The notes beneath the pieces are model-generated. The model saw only the letters and a list, made by a program, of their open reading frames with translations, made no database searches and was not told the DNA's origin. This document shows positions 56,149-64,000 of a stretch of DNA of 64,000 nt, piece after piece (the stretch's first letter is position 1; each line of letters starts with the position of its first letter). The stretch is from the NCBI RefSeq assembly GCF_030386795.1, contig NZ_JANUQM010000010.1:186001-250000 (forward strand). Reading direction: 5' to 3'. The DNA comes from Streptomyces sp. S.PNR 29 (GTDB lineage: Bacteria; Actinomycetota; Actinomycetes; Streptomycetales; Streptomycetaceae). Made by a program: the position numbers and the translations under genes.

Positions 56149-56446
56149 CGAGAGGCTCTCCGGGGGAGGGGATCGCAGGCGTGGGTGACCACCCGGTGGC
56201 ACTCGCAGGGAGCGCAACGGCACAGGCGCTGCGTGCATACGGTGCGGCCGGGGCTCGGTGTCGTCACATTCGCCGCGTCCCTCAACGCGGCCGGGAAGGC
56301 TGCCGGGCAGGGCGGCCGATCCGCTGTCGATCGTATGGGCCCAGGGCATCGATGTGTCAACAGTGCCCAGGACAGCGCCAGCCCGGGGCGGTCCGGCATC
56401 CGGGCGCTGCTTGACGAGCGCCACGATGTACTGCTCAATTGGTCGC
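56149..56446. other. Divergent intergenic region before leader 3
   Basis: This gap holds the promoter of leader 3 at its right edge. TTGACG (56411-56416) and CTCAAT (56434-56439), 17 bases apart, are a possible promoter, putting the transcript start next to the leader ATG. On the minus strand a 78-codon frame from GTG 56267 contains six cysteines in about 20 residues and overlaps the permease start. Nothing else was seen. Confidence 0.4.
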
Positions 56447-56524
56447 ATGTATGCCCAGCGGCGCTTGGTCTCGCGCGATCACATCGACTTCGGTCGGGTG
56501 TGGTCCGCCGCGTGTTGCGCCTGA
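56447..56524 (+). CDS. Leader peptide 3 upstream of monooxygenase operon
   Basis: 25 residues from the ATG at 56447, ending SRDHIDFGRVWSAACCA then TGA. The core H-I-D-F-x4-S-A-A-C-C repeats leader 2 on the opposite strand in a different sequence context, so the amino acids rather than the bases are conserved. Hairpins follow at 56534 and 56653 and the first enzyme gene starts 219 bases later. The candidate -10 places transcription start at the ATG, so the leader may be leaderless. Cis-regulatory role inferred. Confidence 0.75.
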   Translation: MYAQRRLVSRDHIDFGRVWSAACCA

Positions 56525-56533
56525 CTCGGCAGC

Positions 56534-56551
56534 GGGCCGTCTGACCGGCCC
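56534..56551 (+). terminator. Hairpin directly after leader 3
   Basis: GGGCCG (56534-56539), loop TCTGAC, CGGCCC (56546-56551), followed by TTCCCTCCC, ten bases after the leader stop. An alternative pairing of CTCGG and CCGAG elements nearby is possible. Probably part of an attenuator. Confidence 0.4.
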
Positions 56552-56652
56552 TTCCCTCCCTCGGTGACCCCGTCGCGGGCCGAGTTCTCTCCCCACGCGC
56601 GCTGCCGCAGCTCTGCTTCTCCCGACGCTCGACGTCGTCACGACTGCACCGA

Positions 56653-56669
56653 CCCGTCTGCCTGACGGG
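56653..56669 (+). other. Second hairpin in leader 3 region
   Basis: CCCGTC (56653-56658) and GACGGG (56664-56669) with a five-base loop, 75 bases before the monooxygenase start. It may be the second arm of the switch or a stabiliser. Confidence 0.35.
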
Positions 56670-56743
56670 CTGTTCACTCATGCCTGCACGCAAGGCGATT
56701 CCGCCTGCCTGCGTGCCGCCGCAACCCCTGAAAGGCCATGCCC

Positions 56744-57880
56744 ATGCCCGTGGAGTTCCTCGGCATCGCCGCCACCAACGACGGCTCCGAAACCACGCCC
56801 CGCTCCGGCGCCGCGTTCGACAAGGAGTACACGCTCCGGCTCGCCCGGGCCCACGAGGACCACGGCTGGGACCGGGTGCTGTTCGCCTACGGCTCCGGGT
56901 CCCCGGACCCCGCCCCGGCCGCCGCGTACATCGCGAGCAGGCTGGAGCGCCTGCAGATCCTGCTCGCCCACCGGCCCAACGTCTCCTACCCCACCTTCGC
57001 CGCCAAGACCTTCGCCACCCTCGACCAGATCAGCGAGGGCCGTCTGACCGTGCACTTCATCACCGGCGGCAACGACCACGAGCAGGGCCGCGAGGGCGAC
57101 ACCCTCACCAAGGACGAGCGCTACGCCCGCACCCGCGAGTACATCCGGATCGTCAAGAAGATCTGGACCACCCACGAGCCCTTCGACCACGAGGGCGAGC
57201 ACTACCGCTTCGACGACTTCGTCAGCGACGTCTTCCCCGTCCAACAGCCCCGACCGAATGTCTCGTTCGGCGGCTCGTCCCCTGCCGCGTACGCCGCCGG
57301 AGGCGCCGAGGCCGACATCTACTGCCTGTGGGGCGAGCCGCTGGCGAAGACCGCCGAGCAGATCGAGAACGTGAAGGCCGCCGCGCAGGCCGCGGGCCGC
57401 ACCGACGTGCCGCGCATCCAGGTGGCGTTCCGCCCGATCATCGCCCCGACCGAGGAGCTGGCCTGGGAGAAGGCCCACCGCACAGTCGGCGCGATCAAGG
57501 CCCGCAAGGAGCAAGGCGAGGCGATCACCAAGCGCCACAACGGGCACACCCAGCCGCAGAACGCCGGATCGCAACGGCTGCTCGCCATCGCCGAGGCGGG
57601 GGAGCGCTACGACCGCGCCCTGTGGACCCCGACCGCCGCAGCGACCGGCGGCGCGGGCAACTCCAACGCCCTCGTCGGCACGCCGGAGACGGTCGCCCAG
57701 GCACTCCTCGACTACTACGACCTCGGCGTCGACATCCTCTCCGCCCGCGGCTACGACCTGCTGGGCGACGCCATCGACTTCGGCCGGTACGTGATCCCGA
57801 TCGTCCGCGAGGAGGTCGCCAAGCGCGACGCCGAACGGGCGGCACGCGGGACGCAAACCCTTGCGGCGGTGGGCGAATGA
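56744..57880 (+). CDS. LLM-class flavin monooxygenase (SsuD-like)
   Basis: 378 residues from the ATG at 56744, chosen because GAAAGG lies eight bases upstream; the ATG at 56738 is too close to it. The alkanesulfonate monooxygenase-like barrel is complete: VEFLGIAATNDGSE, ILLAHRPNVSYPTFAAKTFA, LTVHFITGGNDHEQGREGD, FGGSSPAAYAAG. It uses FMNH2 from a reductase such as the one encoded at 58142 to cleave C-S bonds. First enzyme gene after leader 3, so its expression probably depends on sulfur supply. Confidence 0.92.
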   Translation: MPVEFLGIAATNDGSETTPRSGAAFDKEYTLRLARAHEDHGWDRVLFAYGSGSPDPAPAAAYIASRLERLQILLAHRPNVSYPTFAAKTFATLDQISEGRLTVHFITGGNDHEQGREGDTLTKDERYARTREYIRIVKKIWTTHEPFDHEGEHYRFDDFVSDVFPVQQPRPNVSFGGSSPAAYAAGGAEADIYCLWGEPLAKTAEQIENVKAAAQAAGRTDVPRIQVAFRPIIAPTEELAWEKAHRTVGAIKARKEQGEAITKRHNGHTQPQNAGSQRLLAIAEAGERYDRALWTPTAAATGGAGNSNALVGTPETVAQALLDYYDLGVDILSARGYDLLGDAIDFGRYVIPIVREEVAKRDAERAARGTQTLAAVGE

Positions 57881-57971
57881 CCTCCGTAGCCCAACCATCC
57901 TGGTCTGCAGTGGATGTGACAGTGGGCGGGGCCCCGGGGCCGGTGCCCGGGGTGGCCGCGCCGGGCGGCGC

Positions 57972-58102
57972 GATGTCGAGGACCTCGTCCAGTACAACGA
58001 CGGCTTCCGCACCGGCCTGATCGGCACCCCCGAGCCCTGCCCTGGGTCCGTGAACTGGAGACCCGGGAAGCCGAGTCCGAGCCCGTCGACGCCCGAGTCT
58101 GA
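57972..58102 (+). pseudogene. SfnG (dimethylsulfone monooxygenase) remnant
   Basis: DVEDLVQYNDGFRTGLIGTPE (first in one frame from 57972) matches the conserved segment near the C-terminus of SfnG-type FMNH2-dependent sulfone monooxygenases. A second frame then gives LPWVRELETREAESEPVD and a stop at 58102, the family's terminal region. About 45 residues between and nearly all of the N-terminal part are missing. An ATG at 57877 overlapping the upstream stop may be the old start. Confidence 0.65.
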
Positions 58103-58141
58103 CCGCCATCCGCATCCGACACGACCCTGAAAGGTCCTCGC

Positions 58142-58699
58142 ATGGCCACCGTCCTGTCCGTCTCCGGAAGCCCCTCCGTCACCTCCCGCACCGCCCGGCT
58201 GCTGCGCCACCTCGACGGCCGGCTCAGGGCCCAGGGGCACGACGTCATCCCCTTCGACGTCCGTACGCTCCCGCCCGAGGCCCTGCTGCACGCCGACTTC
58301 CGGCATCCGGCGATCGTCGAGGCCACCGCCCTGTTCGAACGGGTGGACGGGGTTGTGATCGGCACCCCCGTCTACAAGGCCGCCTACTCCGGGCTGCTGA
58401 AGGCGCTGCTGGACCTGCTCCCGCAGTACGCGCTGGCCGGCAAGACCATCCTCCCGCTGGCCACCGGCGGTACCACCGCCCACGTCCTGGCCATCGACTA
58501 CGCCCTGCGTCCCGTGCTGAACTCCATGGGACCCGCCCACATCACGCCCGGCTGGTTCACGCTCGACAAGGACATCAGCGTGGCCGACGACGGCACCCTG
58601 ACCGTCGCACCGGGCCCCGCCGAGGCCCTGGCCCAGGTCACCGACCAGTTCTCGCTGGCGCTCGGTGGCCGCTCGACCCTGCTGGCGGCCACCGGATGA
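58142..58699 (+). CDS. NADPH-dependent FMN reductase (SsuE/MsuE type)
   Basis: 185 residues from the ATG at 58142, after GAAAGG. The flavodoxin-like fold is clear: VLSVSGSPSVTSRTARLL (phosphate loop), VIGTPVYKAAYSGLLKALLD (flavin-binding) and LPLATGGTTAHVLAIDYAL. It supplies FMNH2 to the monooxygenases on either side, the classical partnership of sulfonate use. It overlaps the SfnB-like pseudogene by four bases (ATGA). Confidence 0.93.
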   Translation: MATVLSVSGSPSVTSRTARLLRHLDGRLRAQGHDVIPFDVRTLPPEALLHADFRHPAIVEATALFERVDGVVIGTPVYKAAYSGLLKALLDLLPQYALAGKTILPLATGGTTAHVLAIDYALRPVLNSMGPAHITPGWFTLDKDISVADDGTLTVAPGPAEALAQVTDQFSLALGGRSTLLAATG

Positions 58700-59758
58700 G
58701 CGCCGCGACCGTGATCGCCGATGATGCCGAGGCCCTCGCCGTCGCGGCCGAACTGGCCGCGGACTTCTGCAAGGACGCCGCCGAGCGGGACGCCCGGCGG
58801 CTGCCGCACGCGGAACTGGAGCGGCTGTCCGCGTCCGGGCTGCTCGCCGTGACGGTGCCCGCGCAGTTCGGCGGCGCGGACGTCAGCACCGAGACACTCG
58901 CGGAGATCTTCCGGCTGCCGGCCTCGGCCGACGCCGGCCTCGCCCAGATCCCGCAGAGTCACTTCGTGTACGTCAATGTTCTCCGCCGACAGGGGACGCA
59001 GGCGCAGAAGGAGTTCTTCTTCGGCGAGGTGCTCGCGGGCAAGCGGTTCGGCAACGCCCAGTCCGAGGCGGGCACCAGCCATGTGCAGGACATCCGTACG
59101 CGGCTCGCGAGGCGCCCCGACGGGTCGTACGTCCTCGACGGCGTCAAGCACTACTCCACCGGCGCGCTGTTCGCCGACTGGATCCCCCGTCCTCGCCCGG
59201 TCGTGGACGACCGAGACGGCATGGGCCAGCGCACCACCGCCGGTGGAACCGTCCGCCTGGAGTCGGTGCCCGTCCCGGCCGACCGGGTCGTGCCGCACCA
59301 CCTCACCTTCCAAGGCCCCCAACCGTGGAGTTCGTCCGCACCAAGAGCCGCCCCTGGTTCGAGAGCGTCGACGAAGGCCACCCGACCGCCGCCGAGGACC
59401 CCCTGCTGATCCAACGGTTCGGTGAACTGGCGATCCGTGTCCGGCCGCCGACGCGCTGCTCGCCACCGCGGCCAGGTCCGTGGACGCGGCCCGCGCCGAC
59501 CTGACCGACGACTTCGCCGCGGAGGCATCCATCGCGGTGGCCGCCGCCAAGGTGACGGCGGCGGAGGCCGCCCTGGAGGTCGGCAGCGCCCTCTTCGAGG
59601 TCTCCGGCACCCGGTCGGCGCTCGACTCCCTGGGCCTGCACCGCCATGGGCGCGACGCCCGCACCCACACGCTGCACGACCCGGCCCGCTGGAAGATCCA
59701 GCACATCGGCCGCTACCTGCTCAACGGCACACGGCCGCCCCGGCACGGCCTGCTCTGA
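58696..59758 (+). pseudogene. SfnB-type acyl-CoA-dehydrogenase-like gene, broken
   Basis: The N-terminal part is intact from ATG 58696 (VIADDAEALAVAAELAADF, FGNAQSEAGTSHVQDIRTRL) to PADRVVPHHLTFQGPQ near 59325. The text then shifts frame to VEFVRTKSRPWFESVDEGHP, missing about 50 residues, and shifts again near 59450 to ADALLATAARSVDAARADLT, ending in HGRDARTHTLHDPARWKIQH and a stop at 59758. Two frame changes and a deletion make it non-functional as one protein. It once lay in the FMN reductase operon. Confidence 0.8.
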
Positions 59759-59785
59759 CGAACCAATCCCCCATCGGAGGCCCAC

Positions 59786-60949
59786 GTGTCCCTCACCTTC
59801 CACTGGTTCCTGCCCACCAACGGCGACAGCCGCCACGTCGTCGGCGGCGGCCACGGCACCCCGGTCACCACGACCGGCGGTGACCGGCCGCCGACGGTCG
59901 CCTATCTGAGCCAGATCGCCCGTGCCGCCGAGGAGTTGGGCTTCGTGGGCGCGCTCACCCCCACCGGCGCCTGGTGCGAGGACGCGTGGCTGACCACGGC
60001 GATGGTCAGCCAGAACACCGAGCGGCTGAAGTTCCTGGTCGCCTTCCGGCCCGGCTTCGTCTCGCCGACGCTCGCCGCGCAGATGGCGTCCACCTTCCAG
60101 CGGCAGACCGGCGGACGGCTGCTGCTCAACGTGGTCACCGGCGGCGAGAGCCACGAGCAGAAGGCTTACGGCGACTTCCTCGACAAGGATGCCCGCTACC
60201 GCCGGACCGGCGAATTCCTGGAAATCGTCCGGGGGTTGTGGCAGGGAAAGACCGTCGGCCTGGCGGGTGAGCACCTCCGGGTCGAGGAGGCGGAGCTGGC
60301 CCGGCTGCCCGACCCGGTGCCGGAGGTGTACTTCGGCGGGTCCTCGCCCATCGCCGGGGAGGTCGCGGCCAAGCACGTCGACGTGTACCTCACCTGGGGC
60401 GAGCCGCCGGCCGCGGTCGCCGAGAAGATCGCCTGGATCCGAGGTCTGGCGGCCAAGGAGGGCCGCACCCTGCGCTTCGGGATCCGGCTGCACGTCATCA
60501 CCCGCGACACCCCCGAGCAGGCCTGGGCGGAGGCGAACCGTCTCCTGGAGGGCTTCGACCCGGAAACCGTGCGGTCGGTCCAGGCCGGGCTCGCCCGCAG
60601 CGAGTCCGAGGGGCAGCAGCGGATGCTCGCCCTGCACCGTGGCGGCCGCGACCGTCTGGAGATCCACCCCAACCTGTGGGCCGGCATCGGCCTGGTCCGC
60701 GGCGGCGCGGGCACCGCACTGGTCGGCAGCCATGACGAGGTCGCCGAGCGCATCAAGGAGTACCACTCCCTCGGCATCGACGAGTTCGTGCTCTCCGGCT
60801 ACCCGCACCTGGAGGAGGCGTACTGGTTCGGCGAGGGCGTCCTGCCACGGCTTCAGGCGCGCGGGCTGTGGAGCCATCCGTTCCGCGGCGCGACGGCCGC
60901 ACGGCCCGTCGCTCAGATCCCCTTCGCGGACGCGGGGGGCCGGCGATGA
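59786..60949 (+). CDS. LLM-class flavin monooxygenase, alkanesulfonate type (SsuD-like)
   Basis: 387 residues from GTG 59786, with GGAGG upstream. Motifs of the SsuD family are present: TFHWFLPTNGDSRHVVGGGHG, FLVAFRPGFVSPTLAAQMA, LLLNVVTGGESHEQ, VYFGGSSPIAGEVAAKHVD and DEFVLSGYPHLEEAYWFGEG. It should oxidise an alkanesulfonate with FMNH2, releasing sulfite. It overlaps the following SfnB stub by four bases, implying a former operon partner. Confidence 0.94.
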   Translation: MSLTFHWFLPTNGDSRHVVGGGHGTPVTTTGGDRPPTVAYLSQIARAAEELGFVGALTPTGAWCEDAWLTTAMVSQNTERLKFLVAFRPGFVSPTLAAQMASTFQRQTGGRLLLNVVTGGESHEQKAYGDFLDKDARYRRTGEFLEIVRGLWQGKTVGLAGEHLRVEEAELARLPDPVPEVYFGGSSPIAGEVAAKHVDVYLTWGEPPAAVAEKIAWIRGLAAKEGRTLRFGIRLHVITRDTPEQAWAEANRLLEGFDPETVRSVQAGLARSESEGQQRMLALHRGGRDRLEIHPNLWAGIGLVRGGAGTALVGSHDEVAERIKEYHSLGIDEFVLSGYPHLEEAYWFGEGVLPRLQARGLWSHPFRGATAARPVAQIPFADAGGRR

Positions 60950-61095
60950 CCCACGTGATCGCCGACGACGCCGAGGCGGACGCCCTCGCCGCCCAGCCGG
61001 CCGCCGAGCCGGCCGCCGAGTTCGCCCGCGAGGCCGCCCTCCGTGACGCGGGACGCATCACCCTCGGAGAGGTGGTTCGGCTGATGCCCAGCTGA
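60946..61095 (+). pseudogene. N-terminal stub of a second SfnB-like gene
   Basis: 49 codons from the ATG overlapping the monooxygenase stop (ATGA), reading THVIADDAEADALAA and EFAREAALRDAGRITLGEV, the typical start of the SfnB group as in the pseudogene at 58696, then a stop at 61095. The other 350 residues are absent. It may be translated, but it cannot be an enzyme. Confidence 0.7.
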
Positions 61096-61332
61096 GTAGT
61101 CCTGGGCTTGTCCCTGGCGGGCGGCGGGGCCGGGCGCAGCCGTCCGACGACGATGCCTGATGCGATGCCGACGGTACGGGTGAATGCGGATCGAACACCA
61201 CCAGCTCCCTCGACCTCGGCGCACAGTCGCGGAAGCTCGGTCAACCTCCGCATGGCTTCTGAGGGCCCTTGTCAGCACGGCCCACGTCGCTGCCCGCGCT
61301 CCGGAGCTGTCGTCTCCGTCGCAGCGGTTCGC
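61096..61332. other. Intergenic region without recognised features
   Basis: Between the SfnB stub and the convergent flavoprotein gene. I found no conserved peptide or clear hairpin here; it may contain unrecognisable remains of the SfnB gene. Confidence 0.5.
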
Positions 61333-64000
61333 TCACAGGGCCCGGGCCGCAAAGGCCCTGACGTCCGCGTCCGGGTCCGTCGTCGCCGTGGCCAGGGCCG
61401 CTCGGGCGTCCTCGGTGGCACGGTGGCGGGTCAGTGCCGCCACGGCTGCCTTGCGGACGTCGGCGTTGGGGTCGGCGAGTGCCTTGGCGAGGGCGGGGAC
61501 CGCGAGGCCTGGGTCCGCGAGGGACAGAGCGGTGGCGGCGCCGACCCGCACCTGCCAAGCCGGGTCGGACAAGGCTGCCTGCGCGCGTGCGGCCAGGGGA
61601 GCCGGACAGCCATTCATGCCCAGAGCTTCGTAGGCGGCTGCACGCACCAGGACGTCGGGATCGTCGATGAGCCCGGCGAGGGCCGAGTGGACCAGGCCGG
61701 GGCCGGGGCCGGTCGGCAGGGTGCCGCCGAGCGGCCTAGCTGTCACGGTGGCCAGGGCCTTGGCGATGGTGACGCGGACCTCGCGGGACGGGTCGGCGGT
61801 CGCCGCGCGGGCCAGCTCCGCGGCGGCGTCGACCGACACGAGCGCCCGCACTGCCGCGATGCGGACGGCGGTGTCCGAGTCCGACAGGGAGTTCGCGAAC
61901 AGCCCGGTGTCACCGAGACGCAGGACCCGCAGGGCGTCCAGCGCGGCGGCGCGGGCGACGGGGTCGGTTTGCGACAGAGCGGCGACAAGGCCGTCGCGCA
62001 ACGCTGGTTCAGGCGCCAGCGTCTCGACCAGTTCGCGCAGTGAGGCGGCGGCGGCAGCGCGGACGTCGGCGTCGGTGTCGGCGAGCGTGGCGGCCAGTGC
62101 CGGTCCGGTGCCCGGCGGAACCGTCTCCGTCAGGACGGTGACGGCCGTTCGGCGGACGGTGGGGTCGGGGTCGGTCAGGTAGGGGGTGAGGGCGGGGAGC
62201 GGGGGTTCGTCCTCCGCGAGGGAGAGGAGTTCGAGCAGACGCGGTGAGACCGGCACGTCCGCGTCGGTACCGGGGTGGGAAGTGGTACCGGTGACGGCGG
62301 GCTCCTGCCGCATCGCCACCGGCGCTGCTTCCCGGACACCCGCGATCGCCACCTGTTCCGGGTGGACCTCGCCGAGATGACGGGAGGGGCCGCCGACCGG
62401 CCTGAACTCGTCGACCGGGACCAGATAGGGGGCAACGGGACGTGCCGTGAACTCCATCGCGCCCGTGGGGGACTTGCGCAGATCGAGGTGGTGGAACCAG
62501 GACGCGTCGTCACGCCGCGGGTGGTCGAGACGGTCGTGGTAGAGGCCCCAGCGGGACTCCGTGCGGGCCAGGGAGGCCCGCGCGGCCATCTCCGCGCAGT
62601 CCCGGATGAAGCTCACCTCCGCGCAGCGCATCAGCTCGTGCGCGGTGCGCGCCCCCATCGCGGCGATGTCGGCGCGCATCCGCTCGAACGCCTCCAGGGC
62701 CAGCGACAGCCGGGCGCCGGACTTCGGCGGAGCCACGTAGTCGTTCACGAAGCGCCGCAGCTTGTACTCGACCTGGGGCTGCGGCGGGCCGTCGGGGTTG
62801 CCCAGCGGACGGTAGATCAGCTCGTGCGCCGCCTGCAGCTGGTCAAGGGGCAACTCCCCTTCGTACGGGGTGTACTGGGACGCGTCCGCGCCCGCCAGGT
62901 CCCCGAAGACGAACGCGCCGATCATGTAGTTGTGCGGGACACAGGCCAGGTCTCCGGCCGCGTACAGCCGGGGGACGGTCGTACGGGCGTGGTCGTCGAC
63001 CCGTACGCCCGAGGCCGAGTGGCCGCCGCACAGGCCGATCTCGGAGATGTGCATCTCCACGTCGTGGGTGCGGTAGTCATGGCCGCGGCCGGCGTGGAAG
63101 GTTCCGCGGGTCGGGCGCTCGGTGGAGTGCAGGATCGACTCCAGGGCCGAGACCGACTCCTCCGGCAGGTGGCTCAGCTTCAGGTACACCGGGCCCCGGT
63201 CACTGGCGACCTCCGCCGCGAACTCGGCCATCATCCGGCCCGACCAGTAGTCGGAGTCGACGAAGCGTTCGCCGTGCCGGTTGACCTGGTAGCCGCCGAA
63301 GGGGTTGGCGACATACGCGCAGGCGGGGCCGTTGTAGTCCTTGATCAGCGGGTTGATCTGGAAGCACTCGATGCCGGTCAGCTCAGCGCCCGCGTGGTAC
63401 GCCATCGCGTAGCCGTCACCCGCGTTCGTCGGGTTCTCGTACGTGCCGTACAGGTAGCCGGACGCCGGCAGGCCGAGGCGACCGCAGGCGCCGGTCGCCA
63501 GGATCACAGCGCCCGCCCGGACGGTGACGAAGGCGCCCGTGCGGGTGTTGAAGCCGACCGCGCCCACGGCCCGCCCGTCCATCGTGAGAACGCGCACCGG
63601 CATCACCCGGTTCTCGATCCGGATCCGCTCGCGCATCTCGCGCCGCCGCAGCTGCCGGTACAGGACCTTCTTGACGTCCTTGCCCTCCGGCATCGGCAGC
63701 ACATAGGAACCCGAGCGGTGGACCTGGCGGACCGCGTAGTCGCCGTGCTCGTCCTTCTCGAACTTCACCCCGTACGACTCCAGCCGCCGCACCATCGCGA
63801 ACCCGCGGGTGGCGGTCTGGCGGACGGTGGACTGGTCCACGATGCCGTCGTTGGCGCGGGTGATCTCGGCGACGTAGTCGTCCGGCTCGGCACGGCCGGG
63901 GATGACAGCGTTGTTGACGCCGTCCATGCCCATGGCGAGCGCGCCCGAGTGGCGGACGTGGGCCTTCTCCAGCAGCAGTACGTCCGAGCCGTGCTCGGCG
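61333..64000 (-). CDS. AprA-like flavoprotein fused to HEAT repeats, 5' end outside window
   Basis: The frame runs off the right edge; 888 residues are visible. The first 520 are the substrate-binding and FAD parts of a fumarate reductase/AprA-type flavoprotein (LLLEKAHVRHSGALAMGMDG, VILATGACGRLGLPASGY, RLYAAGDLACVPHNYMIGAF). The N-terminal GxGxxG loop must lie outside. After a linker rich in Pro and Thr, about 290 residues form tandem HEAT-like helices with recurrent phrases such as DPDPTVRRTAVTVL, DADVRAAAAASLREL and DPNADVRKAAVAALTRH. HEAT arrays dock proteins, so it may tether a ferredoxin or monooxygenase. A role in sulfite or sulfonate chemistry is inferred from location. Confidence 0.85.
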   Translation of the reverse strand, partial: AEHGSDVLLLEKAHVRHSGALAMGMDGVNNAVIPGRAEPDDYVAEITRANDGIVDQSTVRQTATRGFAMVRRLESYGVKFEKDEHGDYAVRQVHRSGSYVLPMPEGKDVKKVLYRQLRRREMRERIRIENRVMPVRVLTMDGRAVGAVGFNTRTGAFVTVRAGAVILATGACGRLGLPASGYLYGTYENPTNAGDGYAMAYHAGAELTGIECFQINPLIKDYNGPACAYVANPFGGYQVNRHGERFVDSDYWSGRMMAEFAAEVASDRGPVYLKLSHLPEESVSALESILHSTERPTRGTFHAGRGHDYRTHDVEMHISEIGLCGGHSASGVRVDDHARTTVPRLYAAGDLACVPHNYMIGAFVFGDLAGADASQYTPYEGELPLDQLQAAHELIYRPLGNPDGPPQPQVEYKLRRFVNDYVAPPKSGARLSLALEAFERMRADIAAMGARTAHELMRCAEVSFIRDCAEMAARASLARTESRWGLYHDRLDHPRRDDASWFHHLDLRKSPTGAMEFTARPVAPYLVPVDEFRPVGGPSRHLGEVHPEQVAIAGVREAAPVAMRQEPAVTGTTSHPGTDADVPVSPRLLELLSLAEDEPPLPALTPYLTDPDPTVRRTAVTVLTETVPPGTGPALAATLADTDADVRAAAAASLRELVETLAPEPALRDGLVAALSQTDPVARAAALDALRVLRLGDTGLFANSLSDSDTAVRIAAVRALVSVDAAAELARAATADPSREVRVTIAKALATVTARPLGGTLPTGPGPGLVHSALAGLIDDPDVLVRAAAYEALGMNGCPAPLAARAQAALSDPAWQVRVGAATALSLADPGLAVPALAKALADPNADVRKAAVAALTRHRATEDARAALATATTDPDADVRAFAARAL

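Noticed and set aside
61108..62043. Plus-strand frame opposite the HEAT-repeat region
   Set aside because: Gly/Arg-rich antisense shadow of the repetitive HEAT coding sequence.
61380..62220. Apparent DNA repeats such as GCGGCGTCGG-like units
   Set aside because: They reflect coding of HEAT repeats with similar codons, not a separate repeat element.

Overview
The window looks like a chromosomal segment of a Streptomyces or a close relative. Base composition is very GC-rich with G/C at most third codon positions. GTG starts, 1-4 nt gene overlaps, Tat signal peptides, several extracellular glycosidases and a DasR-type operator are all present. No rRNA, tRNA, CRISPR array, insertion sequence or phage gene was seen. 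I read it as three functional blocks separated by regulators and scraps of dead genes.

Left part (1-31 kb). A plus-strand operon (SDR, amidohydrolase, acyl-CoA ligase, MaoC hydratase; 2-3536) looks like CoA-dependent shortening of an aryl or acyl side chain. It is followed on the minus strand by three exported proteins (beta-propeller-like protein, PHP-domain protein, metallophosphoesterase with a LamG-like end). A glycan-use locus comes next: GH2 beta-galactosidase, ABC sugar importer and PfkB kinase on the minus strand, then divergently a DeoR regulator, GH4, GH38 and GH29 glycosidases and a sulfotransferase. A convergent chitinase has a DasR-like box in its promoter and a frameshift behind its signal peptide. 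ATP-grasp, phosphoesterase, phosphopantetheinyl transferase, XRE/ImmA and MmyB-like genes fill 24.5-30 kb.

Middle (30-43 kb). A DeoR/LacI hybrid regulator sits behind a nested palindrome. A compact hydroxyproline catabolism operon follows (three-part D-hydroxyproline dehydrogenase, DapA-like deaminase, epimerase, GntR regulator). A Rieske oxygenase, its reductase and a tiny CHCG protein form the next unit. MarR, SGNH hydrolase, PadR and NTF2-like genes follow, interspersed with an IclR remnant, an acyltransferase remnant and a broken FAD oxidoreductase.

Right part (42.8-64 kb). This is an organosulfur island. It contains an Rrf2 regulator, a TauD dioxygenase, an AprA/AprB-like flavoprotein-ferredoxin pair, several flavin monooxygenases, an SsuABC-type importer, SfnB-type acyl-CoA-dehydrogenase-like enzymes, an FMN reductase and an AprA-like flavoprotein fused to HEAT repeats. 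Three very short open frames sharing an H-[VI]-D-[LF]-x4-S-A-x-C core precede three of its transcription units on both strands. They are probably cysteine or sulfur-responsive leader peptides, each followed by hairpins. The island is partly decayed: remnants of a TauE exporter, an SfnG monooxygenase and two SfnB genes are visible. An ABC permease has lost about 90 internal residues, and the RSTPLLVQ motif expected there is encoded on the opposite strand. The shared leader-peptide control of a partly eroded sulfur regulon, and the nested palindrome at 30.1 kb, are the points most worth following.
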